This document shows, piece after piece, positions 1-5,178 of a stretch of DNA of 5,178 nt (positions within the stretch are counted from its first letter, which is position 1; each line of letters starts with the position of its first letter). The notes below the pieces were generated by a model. That model did no database searches and was not told where the DNA came from. It saw nothing but the letters and a program-made list of their open reading frames with translations. Location: the NCBI GenBank assembly GCA_017609385.1, contig JAFCEA010000048.1:1-5178 (forward strand). Reading direction: 5' to 3'. The stretch is from Candidatus Woesearchaeota archaeon (GTDB lineage: Archaea; Nanobdellota; Nanobdellia; Woesearchaeales; CG1-02-33-12). The translations under genes and the position numbers were made by a program.

Positions 1-757
1 CGAGAGATTCTTTTTCTTCAAATAGGTTTGCAAATAAAAACATGAATGAAGTGTCATACTTAATAATAGACTGATTGTCCAAGACAGAATAAATTAATGT
101 ATTTTCATCATAAGGGTAGATTTTAAAATCAAGATCCTGGTCAACTAAATAAGTTATATCTATCCATTCAGGGTCTTCAACCTCTTTCTCAACTATTGTT
201 TTAATTATATTATGAATATATCCAAGCCTTACTGGAATCATTTTGTAAAATTCACTTATTTCTGCTTTTGATTCTCCTTTTATGATTGTTATTGGATAAT
301 TTATTTTGAATTCAACATTGTTTTCATTTATTTTTGTTTCTGTATTAATCTCGCCAAATTCAAATTCAAAACCCATATCACTAAAAGCATTAAGGTTTTC
401 AATACACTTTGGCAGAGCCTTATCTACATATGAAGAAAGTTCTTGCTCCATTTTTTTAATTGTTGGAGATGTATCCTGTCCTTCATAGTACCAATAAGCT
501 ATTTTTGCATAAGCAGACTGGAAATAAAGTTTTGGTGGAGCTGTATAACCACCTTGTGCACCAAGAAGGTATAATGCATCAGATGCAGATGATTTTGCAC
601 ATAAATCAATATAATATTTTATAGGATTCAGCTCATCTGAAGAAATAGCACCTATTTTTTCAATGCGATAGCTTTTGGTAAATAAAATAATTAAAAAGAA
701 TAGCAAGAATATTAATCCAAGAATAATAAATGCTGTTATCTGTCCTCTTTTTTTCAT
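1..757 (-). CDS. Membrane-anchored protein with class III-like signal sequence, function unknown (partial)
   Basis: The frame is open from an ATG at 757 to the left edge, giving 252 residues; the C-terminus lies outside the window. Residues 1-5 are MKKRG, followed by QITAFIILG and a hydrophobic stretch to about residue 26, giving one N-terminal membrane segment. The basic stretch, then G5-Q6, then hydrophobic core resembles archaeal class III (prepilin/archaellin-type) signals, which are cut after the Gly; the usual Glu of the QxSxExxxL pattern is Phe here. The rest is soluble and probably extracytoplasmic. It carries two cysteines, C53 (in YIDLCAKS) and C118 (in ALPKCIEN), which could form a disulfide, and a LGAQGGY motif at 65-71. 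From memory, many DPANN proteins share this start, a Cys pair and an LGxQGGY-type motif, but I cannot name a function. The start is supported by a TATA-like box 26-27 nt upstream and no Shine-Dalgarno. It lies 42 nt after the methyltransferase stop codon. Confidence 0.85.
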   Translation of the reverse strand, partial: MKKRGQITAFIILGLIFLLFFLIILFTKSYRIEKIGAISSDELNPIKYYIDLCAKSSASDALYLLGAQGGYTAPPKLYFQSAYAKIAYWYYEGQDTSPTIKKMEQELSSYVDKALPKCIENLNAFSDMGFEFEFGEINTETKINENNVEFKINYPITIIKGESKAEISEFYKMIPVRLGYIHNIIKTIVEKEVEDPEWIDITYLVDQDLDFKIYPYDENTLIYSVLDNQSIIKYDTSFMFLFANLFEEKESL

Positions 758-779
758 ATCTATTTAATAACATGAGTCA

Positions 780-787
780 TATATAAA
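780..787 (-). promoter_or_regulatory. TATA-like box of a probable leaderless promoter for the anchored protein
   Basis: The minus strand reads TTTATATA here, preceded by an A-rich TCAAAAGT that could serve as a BRE. The box centre is 26.5 nt from the A of the ATG at 757. Archaeal TATA boxes sit about 26-27 nt before the transcription start, so transcription would begin at or very near the start codon. No Shine-Dalgarno-like sequence precedes the ATG, in keeping with a leaderless mRNA. It lies entirely in the 42-nt gap after the methyltransferase gene. AT-rich DNA makes chance matches common; the spacing is the main support. Confidence 0.55.
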
Positions 788-799
788 ACTTTTGATGTT

Positions 800-1951
800 T
801 TAGTTCTTAAAAACAATTATTTCTAGTTTCTGCTGCCCCTGCCAAACATTTCTCTCTTCTGTTATTTTAAAACCATGTTTTTCTGCACTTTGCTTTAAAA
901 GCTCTGTTGCCCTTGATATCAAGACAATTTTCCCTTTTTCTGAGAGGGTATATTTTGCAGCATAAAAGAATTCATCATAGGTTTTTTTTGTTTTTTTTAG
1001 ATCATATTTTGAAAACATTGGCTTTGTAGCAATTAAATCAATCTCATTCTTATCAAATTTTGTGTCAAGCCATTCAATATCTGCCCTTGAGAATTCTATA
1101 TCTTTGTTAACTCCTGCTATCTTTGCATTTTTTTTTGCAGATCTTACATGATAAAGCTGCTGGTCAGAAGCTGCAATAAAAGGTTTATTTTTAGTGTCTT
1201 TTTCATTTAATTTATTAAAAAAACTTTCAAAATCTTTTTTTTCAAATGGTTTTAGTTTAAGAAAAGCAAAATCATCTTTTCTGTAATAGTTAACAGAACC
1301 TTTATTGTAAAGTGCTACCTCTATTGGGATTGCTCCAGAGCTGCAGAACGGGTCAAGAAGCTTTTTTTCTCTTTTATAACCTGCAATTCTCAGCAGTGAG
1401 TAAGCTATTGTCCCTTTTATGTCAGATGCGCTGCTGAAAACCTTATAATCCCTTTTGCTTAAGTCAAATCCACAAAAATCAATTCCAAGGTAACAATTTC
1501 TATCAAATATATAAACATAAAAGATTAAATCTGGGTTTTCAAGATCAACTTTTTGGTTATATGCTTTTCTTTGTTTTATATTCTCTATGATAAAAGCACC
1601 TGTTTCTTTTTCTATGTCCTGGCTGCTGAAGTCATCATTAGTTAAGTGCTTGCATAAAACCTTAAAACTCTTGTCCTTATCAAGCCATTTATCAAGGTTT
1701 ATTTTTTTAATCCTTTTTTCCATGATTTTAAGGGTTTCATTAAAATCAGTCTGGATTTTAAATTCATCAAATAAGCAGATAACCTTGATTATTGACTGCG
1801 CCTTATAAGCCAATATGCACAAATCAACCATCTTCTTTGGCTCAAACAATACAACTGTTTCATTAACCTTAGAATTAACTTTAATTAATTCCTTAATTTC
1901 CAAAGCAGCTATATCTTCTATTCCTTTATGTGTTATTGCAATTGCCTTCAT
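800..1951 (-). CDS. THUMP-domain class I SAM-dependent RNA methyltransferase (Trm14/TrmN-like)
   Basis: This 383-residue protein is probably a tRNA guanine-N2 methyltransferase acting in the cytoplasm. The N-terminal part (about 1-158) looks like the ferredoxin-like plus THUMP RNA-binding module: SFKVLCKHL at 95-103, FSSQDIEKETG at 108-118, and VDLENPD at 135-141 leading to YLGID at 154-158. The Rossmann catalytic domain follows from about 170. SAM-binding motif I is LLDPFCSSGAIPIE (198-211), a motif II-like ASDQQLYHVRSAKKNAKIAG spans 261-280, and ADIEWL at 290-295 matches motif III. Relatives include archaeal Trm14 (m2G6 of tRNA), bacterial TrmN and the RlmL N-terminal module; the target base cannot be assigned from sequence alone. 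Motif IV, usually N/D-P-P-Y/F, reads ATKPMF (308-313), a departure in a catalytic position. The ATG at 1951 is chosen because it starts the conserved-looking MKAIAITHKGIED and lies 26-27 nt from a TATA-like box. Family assignment is firm; activity and specificity are not. Confidence 0.9.
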   Translation of the reverse strand: MKAIAITHKGIEDIAALEIKELIKVNSKVNETVVLFEPKKMVDLCILAYKAQSIIKVICLFDEFKIQTDFNETLKIMEKRIKKINLDKWLDKDKSFKVLCKHLTNDDFSSQDIEKETGAFIIENIKQRKAYNQKVDLENPDLIFYVYIFDRNCYLGIDFCGFDLSKRDYKVFSSASDIKGTIAYSLLRIAGYKREKKLLDPFCSSGAIPIEVALYNKGSVNYYRKDDFAFLKLKPFEKKDFESFFNKLNEKDTKNKPFIAASDQQLYHVRSAKKNAKIAGVNKDIEFSRADIEWLDTKFDKNEIDLIATKPMFSKYDLKKTKKTYDEFFYAAKYTLSEKGKIVLISRATELLKQSAEKHGFKITEERNVWQGQQKLEIIVFKN

Positions 1952-1967
1952 AAGAATAAAAAAGAAA
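1952..1967 (-). terminator. Possible U-tract terminator after gyrA
   Basis: The minus strand reads TTTCTTTTTTATTCTT here, 17-32 nt after the gyrA stop codon. Archaeal transcription often stops at T-rich tracts in the coding strand without a hairpin, and I see no hairpin here. The tract ends immediately before the methyltransferase ATG, so it may equally be the pyrimidine-rich region between the TATA box and the start site of that gene. The two roles are not exclusive. This call rests on base composition alone. Confidence 0.3.
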
Positions 1968-1973
1968 TTAGTT

Positions 1974-1981
1974 TATTTAAA
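1974..1981 (-). promoter_or_regulatory. TATA-like box of a probable leaderless promoter for the methyltransferase
   Basis: The minus strand reads TTTAAATA, preceded by the A-rich ACTAAACA, a plausible BRE that overlaps the last codons of gyrA. The box centre lies 26.5 nt from the A of the ATG at 1951, the same spacing as for the anchored-protein gene. The start would therefore be leaderless; no Shine-Dalgarno is present before the ATG. This suggests the methyltransferase can be transcribed independently of gyrA. Confidence 0.55.
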
Positions 1982-1984
1982 TGT

Positions 1985-4411
1985 TTAGTCATGGATTACC
2001 TTTGCAGCAGAAACAACATTATCATCATTACTAAGCCTCATAAGCCTGACCCCTTGAGTGTTTCTTCCTATGACAGATATTCCATTTGCAGGCATTCTTA
2101 TTATAATTCCGTTCTTGCTTATCAGTATAATCCCATCATCACCATTAACAGATTTAATGGCAATTACTTTTCCGTTTCTCTCGCTGCACTGTATGTTTAT
2201 GACTCCTGAGCCACCCCTGTTTATTAGGCGGTATTCCCCAATCCTTGTTCTTTTTCCATATCCATTTTCTGTAACAGTAAGCAGAGTATGGTTATCTTCT
2301 GCAATTATCATTCCAATAACATAATCTCCTTGTTTAAGCCTTATTCCCCTTACCCCCCGTGATGTTCTGCCAATAGGCCTTGCATCTTTCTCACTAAATT
2401 TAACAGCCATCCCATTTCTTGTTGCCAAAAGTATGTTCTTTGTTCCATCTGTAAGAACTGCATTAATTAATTCATCATTATCATCAAGATTTATTGCCCT
2501 TATTCCATTTGCCCTTGGCCTTGAATAGGCACTTAAGTCTGTTTTCTTGATAATCCCTTTCTTTGTTGCCATAAGAAGATAATATCCATTCTTGAATTCT
2601 CTTACTGGAATAACTGCTGTTATTTTTTCATCACTAAGATTTAAAAGATTAACAATTGCCTTTCCCTTTGCAATCCTTGATTCCTCTGGCACCTTGTATG
2701 CCTTAAGCCATTGAACATTTCCCTTGTTTGTGAAAAACAACAGATATGAATGGGTTGAGGTGATAAAGATATCCTCAACAAAGTCCTCTTCCTTTGTTTT
2801 TGTTGCTATGACTCCCCTGCCGCCACGGTGCTGCTGCTTGTAGGTATCTAAAGGCAGCCTTTTTATGTACCCTGCATGAGTTACTGTGATAACCATCTCT
2901 TCCTCTTTTATTAAATCTTCTATCTCAATATCTTCCTCAATATCTATAAAATGGGTTCTTCGCTCATCACCATATTTTTTCTTCAGCTCCAAGAGCTCGT
3001 TTTTTATTATATCAAGAATCTTCTGCTCTGATGCAAGTATTGCTTTTAGTTGCTCTATAATCTTTAATAATGATTCAAACTCCTGTTTTATTTTCTTTTG
3101 CTCAAGTGAGCTTAATTTTTGCAGTTTCATATCAAGAACAGCATTTGCCTGTTTTTCAGTCAGATTAAAGTTTGAGATTAATAATTTTCTTGCATCCTCT
3201 GTTGAGCCTGATTTTTTTATCAGTGTTACAACGCTGTCAATGTTTGCAAGCGCAATCCTAAGCCCCTTTAAAATATGAGCCCTGTCCTCTGCTTTTCTTA
3301 GGTCAAATTGTGTTCTCTTTCTTATGACCTGCCTGCGGTGGTTTATATGGCAAATAATCAGTTCTTTTAGGTTAAGCACCTGTGGCTGGTTATTGACAAG
3401 TGCAAGATTTATGATTCCAAATGAGTCCTGCATTCTTGTATGCTTGAATAGCTGGTTGAGAACAATTTCAGGGTTAGCATCCTTTTTTAGCTCTATAACT
3501 ATTCTTATTCCTTCCCTATCACTCTCATCTCTTAGGTCAGATATTCCATTAATTCTCTTATTCCTGACATTGTCTGCTATCTGCTCTATTAAAACTGCCT
3601 TGTTAACCATATAGGGAATTTCAGAAACAATTATTGCCTTTTTGTTTGCTTTCTCAATAACCTCTGTTTTTGATCTTACAACTATTCTTCCACGGCCAGT
3701 ATGATACGCATTTATTATTCCAGCTCTGCCACAGATTAATGCTCCTGTAGGAAAATCAGGTCCCTTTATTATAAAAAGAAGCTCATCAACAGTTGTATCT
3801 GGATTATCTATAACTTTTATTATACCGTCTGCTATCTCAATAAGGTTATTGGGTGGCATATTAGTTGCCATTCCAACAGCAATACCTGAAGAGCCGTTAA
3901 CCAGAAGGTTAGGAATTTTTGATGGAAGCACTATTGGCTCTTTTGCTGAATCATCAAAATTTGGCTGAAATTTAACTGTTTCCTTGTCAATATCTTCCAG
4001 CATTTCTTCTGCAATCCTTGATAAACGTGCTTCAGAATATCTCATGGCAGCTGCTGAATCACCATCAATTGAGCCAAAATTACCATGGCCCTGCACTAAA
4101 GGATATCTTAATGAGAAAGACTGGGCCATTCTTACTAAAGTATCATATATAGCTGCATCACCATGTGGATGATATTTAGCCATGCAGTTTCCAACAACAT
4201 TTGCTGATTTCCTGAATGGTTTATTGTGCAAGAGACCATTCTCATACATTGTATAAAGAACTCTCCTGTGAACTGGCTTAAGACCGTCTCTTGCATCTGG
4301 CAAGGCCCTGCCTACTATAACACTCATAGAGTATGAAATATAAGATTCCTTCATCTCATCAGCTATTAATCTCTTGATAATTCTCTGTGGTTTTTGCTCG
4401 TTTTCTGGCAT
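1985..4411 (-). CDS. gyrA: DNA gyrase subunit A
   Basis: This is the breakage-reunion subunit of DNA gyrase, which with GyrB forms an A2B2 complex that introduces negative supercoils using ATP. From the ATG at 4411 it has 808 residues, within the usual range (E. coli 875, B. subtilis about 820). The winged-helix domain has the Arg-Tyr catalytic pair R124-Y125 in AAMRYSEARLS (E. coli Tyr122), and the intercalating Ile (E. coli Ile174) is I177 in NGSSGIAVG. A tower and a coiled coil (about 370-490) follow. The GyrA box QHRGGRG at 527-533 marks gyrase rather than topoisomerase IV. The C-terminal domain has six recognisable pinwheel blades starting near 506, 556, 611, 660, 709 and 760; there is no acidic tail. 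At the quinolone site, E. coli Ser83 is Ala86 here and Asp87 is kept as D90. The frame extends 27 codons further to a TTG at 4492, but the ATG at MPENEQ aligns better with the family's length. No gyrB is adjacent. Archaeal gyrases are thought to derive from bacteria. Confidence 0.97.
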   Translation of the reverse strand: MPENEQKPQRIIKRLIADEMKESYISYSMSVIVGRALPDARDGLKPVHRRVLYTMYENGLLHNKPFRKSANVVGNCMAKYHPHGDAAIYDTLVRMAQSFSLRYPLVQGHGNFGSIDGDSAAAMRYSEARLSRIAEEMLEDIDKETVKFQPNFDDSAKEPIVLPSKIPNLLVNGSSGIAVGMATNMPPNNLIEIADGIIKVIDNPDTTVDELLFIIKGPDFPTGALICGRAGIINAYHTGRGRIVVRSKTEVIEKANKKAIIVSEIPYMVNKAVLIEQIADNVRNKRINGISDLRDESDREGIRIVIELKKDANPEIVLNQLFKHTRMQDSFGIINLALVNNQPQVLNLKELIICHINHRRQVIRKRTQFDLRKAEDRAHILKGLRIALANIDSVVTLIKKSGSTEDARKLLISNFNLTEKQANAVLDMKLQKLSSLEQKKIKQEFESLLKIIEQLKAILASEQKILDIIKNELLELKKKYGDERRTHFIDIEEDIEIEDLIKEEEMVITVTHAGYIKRLPLDTYKQQHRGGRGVIATKTKEEDFVEDIFITSTHSYLLFFTNKGNVQWLKAYKVPEESRIAKGKAIVNLLNLSDEKITAVIPVREFKNGYYLLMATKKGIIKKTDLSAYSRPRANGIRAINLDDNDELINAVLTDGTKNILLATRNGMAVKFSEKDARPIGRTSRGVRGIRLKQGDYVIGMIIAEDNHTLLTVTENGYGKRTRIGEYRLINRGGSGVINIQCSERNGKVIAIKSVNGDDGIILISKNGIIIRMPANGISVIGRNTQGVRLMRLSNDDNVVSAAKVIHD

Positions 4412-4525
4412 TTTCTCTCGATAAATAAGAATCTGGCCTAGTTTAAATATCTTTTGTATAAGTGTTAGAAGGCCTGTATTGCCAGAATTCAAGGGTTTCA
4501 GCGATTTAAGGATTGATTGAAAAAA
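4412..4525. other. Intergenic region between zinc-ribbon gene and gyrA
   Basis: At 114 nt this is the longest gap in the window. On the minus strand it begins with six T residues (4525-4520) directly after the zinc-ribbon stop, a minimal U-tract that might end some transcripts. It contains the weak gyrA promoter candidate and a 6-bp inverted repeat, TCTGGC near 4486-4481 and GCCAGA near 4436-4431, with a loop of about 44 nt, too long and weak to call a regulatory hairpin. The gyrA frame is open throughout, but the encoded 38 residues resemble no domain I recognise. A weak purine stretch (GAGAGAAA) precedes the gyrA ATG. Confidence 0.5.
4442..4449 (-). promoter_or_regulatory. Weak TATA-like candidate upstream of gyrA
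   Basis: The minus strand reads TATTTAAA, with its centre 34.5 nt before the ATG at 4411. With archaeal spacing, transcription would begin near 4419, giving a leader of about 8 nt and excluding the upstream TTG start at 4492. The geometry differs from the other promoters in this window, and other AT-rich octamers lie nearby (for example ACTTATAC around 4456-4463), so the choice is uncertain. gyrA might also be read through from the zinc-ribbon gene. Confidence 0.35.
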
Positions 4526-4666
4526 TTAAACTTTCTTAACAATATTATCTGTTATTTTAAAAGAATGCCCGCAGTAAACGCACCTTTTTCTTTTCTTCAT
4601 GAGTATACCGCTTGCACTGTTGTATTTCATCTTATTTCCGCACTTGGGGCATTTTAGTAAGAGCAT
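4526..4666 (-). CDS. Small zinc-ribbon protein, 46 residues
   Basis: A 46-residue protein runs from an ATG at 4666 to a TAA at 4528-4526. It has two CxxC knuckles, CPKCG at 6-10 and CVYCG at 29-33, spaced by 19 residues, the four-cysteine layout of a zinc ribbon. It is basic between the knuckles (MKKRKR at 23-28) and ends KITDNIVKKV, so nucleic-acid or protein binding is plausible, but the function is unknown. No in-frame start lies further upstream before a stop. The gene begins 22 nt after the phosphatase stop; a TATA-like box lies 27-28 nt before the ATG, and a weak Shine-Dalgarno-like AGGA is 4 nt before it. The four cysteines in the expected pattern make a chance ORF unlikely despite its length. 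It could act with the phosphatase as a small partner, by proximity only. Confidence 0.85.
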   Translation of the reverse strand: MLLLKCPKCGNKMKYNSASGILMKKRKRCVYCGHSFKITDNIVKKV

Positions 4667-4688
4667 TTTATCCTGTGTTTTTGTTTTC

Positions 4689-5178
4689 CTATATTAATCT
4701 TATTCCTTTAGCCAGTTCATAAGCATCCATTGCTGTCTTCTTATTATTTATTATAAGGACTGCTGCTTTTCCTCCATAAATTGTTGTTGAGGAAATGGTT
4801 AGGATTTTTCCGTTTTGCTGAACAGAAAAACCCTCGGGGGCAATTCTTGGTTGGTGTGAACGAACTATTGTTTCAAGGTTATATTTTTTAAGGAAACTAT
4901 TAGTTATATCTGGACCAAATGTTATTAATTCATATCCTCTTTCATTTGGATGCTCTCCTTTTATTTCAGTTGGGTCACTCCATAGAAGATCTTGTATCAT
5001 ATTTCTATCAAGAGTTCCGCTTGAAATCCCACCATGAACAAGGAGATACTTATCCTTAACAATTACTGCTACTGGAAGACTCTCAAACCAATTATAAAGA
5101 TTCTTGAATAATACTTTAAAGTTAGAGCCAGTTAATTTTCTTTTATATTGGGATATAAGGTCACATGGACTAAAATTT
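4689..5178 (-). CDS. PPP-family serine/threonine protein phosphatase (C-terminal part, partial)
   Basis: The frame is open from the right edge to a TAG at 4691-4689, giving 162 residues; the N-terminal half, with the first metal-binding motifs (GDxHG, GDxVDRG, GNHE), is outside the window. The visible part follows the C-terminal half of PP1/PP2A-type enzymes: SLPVAVIVKDKYLLVHGG (33-50, with metal-ligand His48), LLWSDP (64-69), NERG with Arg80 matching the phosphate-binding Arg of PP1, FGPDITNSFLKKYNLE (87-102) and IVRSHQ (104-109, with metal-ligand His108). The enzyme would remove phosphate from Ser/Thr proteins using two metal ions in the cytoplasm. The usual FSAPNYC segment is changed to ISSTTIYGG (128-136), so the loop may differ from eukaryotic enzymes. 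An internal ATG at 5000 is not the start, because homology continues upstream of it. The zinc-ribbon gene follows 22 nt downstream. Substrates are unknown; distant PPP-like hydrolases of other substrates are an alternative. Confidence 0.9.
   Translation of the reverse strand, partial: NFSPCDLISQYKRKLTGSNFKVLFKNLYNWFESLPVAVIVKDKYLLVHGGISSGTLDRNMIQDLLWSDPTEIKGEHPNERGYELITFGPDITNSFLKKYNLETIVRSHQPRIAPEGFSVQQNGKILTISSTTIYGGKAAVLIINNKKTAMDAYELAKGIRLI
4690..4697 (-). promoter_or_regulatory. TATA-like box, candidate promoter for the zinc-ribbon gene
   Basis: The minus strand reads TTAATATA, preceded by a purine-rich GAATAAGA that could act as a BRE. Its centre is 27.5 nt before the ATG at 4666, close to the spacing of the two leaderless promoters further along. 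It overlaps the last codons and stop of the phosphatase gene. A weak AGGA before the ATG also allows translation from a longer phosphatase transcript, so this promoter may be one of two modes of expression. Confidence 0.4.

Noticed and set aside
788..796. AAAAGTTTT after the methyltransferase as a terminator hairpin
   Set aside because: It has no usable loop and only four T residues; it overlaps the next gene's promoter.
978..1000. Long T runs in the methyltransferase gene as a possible phase-variable or frameshift site
   Set aside because: The frame stays open, they encode a Lys-rich segment (LKKTKKTYDE), and the downstream C-terminal residues match the family, so there is no sign of a shift.
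1587..2324. Three plus-strand open frames opposite the methyltransferase and the 3' end of gyrA
   Set aside because: They overlap well-supported genes on the minus strand, overlap each other, and show no family motifs; they are antisense shadows.
2886..3278. Plus-strand open frame of 130 codons rich in Ser, Ile and Phe
   Set aside because: It lies opposite the coiled-coil region of gyrA; its low-complexity composition is what the complement of Lys/Glu/Leu-rich coding DNA yields, and it has no recognisable domain.
3324..4172. Two further plus-strand open frames inside gyrA, and one at 306-488 opposite the anchored protein
   Set aside because: All are fully antisense to clear genes, with no promoter geometry or domain.
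4431..4486. Inverted repeat TCTGGC/GCCAGA before gyrA as an operator or hairpin
   Set aside because: Only 6 bp with a loop of about 44 nt; expected by chance and without conserved context.
4412..4492. N-terminal extension of gyrA by 27 residues from a TTG at 4492
   Set aside because: The added residues resemble no GyrA N-terminus, the start would be TTG instead of ATG, and the nearest promoter candidate would begin transcription downstream of it.

Overview
The window is AT-rich and tightly packed. All five recognisable genes lie on the minus strand and take up nearly all of it. In order of transcription (right to left) they are: the C-terminal half of a PPP-family serine/threonine phosphatase (cut by the right edge); a 46-residue zinc-ribbon protein; gyrA, the DNA gyrase A subunit; a THUMP-domain RNA methyltransferase of the Trm14/TrmN type; and the N-terminal 252 residues of a membrane-anchored protein of unknown function (cut by the left edge).

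The organism is most likely an archaeon, and I infer a DPANN lineage such as Woesearchaeota or Pacearchaeota. Three things point that way. Three genes have a TATA-like octamer centred 26-28 nt before the start codon, which is the geometry of archaeal leaderless transcripts, and two of these lack any Shine-Dalgarno sequence. The anchored protein begins MKKRGQITAFIILG, a class III (archaellin/pilin-like) signal sequence of a kind I associate with DPANN secreted proteins. The THUMP methyltransferase and the PPP phosphatase with a neighbouring zinc ribbon also look archaeal. Gyrase in such archaea is generally regarded as an ancient acquisition from bacteria. No marker gene in the window fixes the phylum.

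Layout: 1-757 anchored protein (partial); 758-799 short promoter gap; 800-1951 methyltransferase; 1952-1984 a 33-nt gap holding the methyltransferase promoter and a pyrimidine tract; 1985-4411 gyrA; 4412-4525 the longest gap (114 nt), with a weak promoter candidate; 4526-4666 zinc ribbon; 4667-4688 short gap; 4689-5178 phosphatase (partial). No gap exceeds 300 bases. I see no RNA gene, mobile element, CRISPR array or substantial repeat.

The genes do not form one obvious pathway. They cover DNA topology (gyrA), RNA modification (methyltransferase), signalling (phosphatase) and the cell surface (anchored protein). Apparent separate promoters suggest several short transcription units rather than one operon. 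The points most worth a second look are the altered catalytic motif IV of the methyltransferase, the conserved-looking Cys and QGGY features of the anchored protein, the repeated leaderless promoter spacing, and the zinc-ribbon gene sharing gyrA's reading frame. I do not see strong evidence of a wholly new system.
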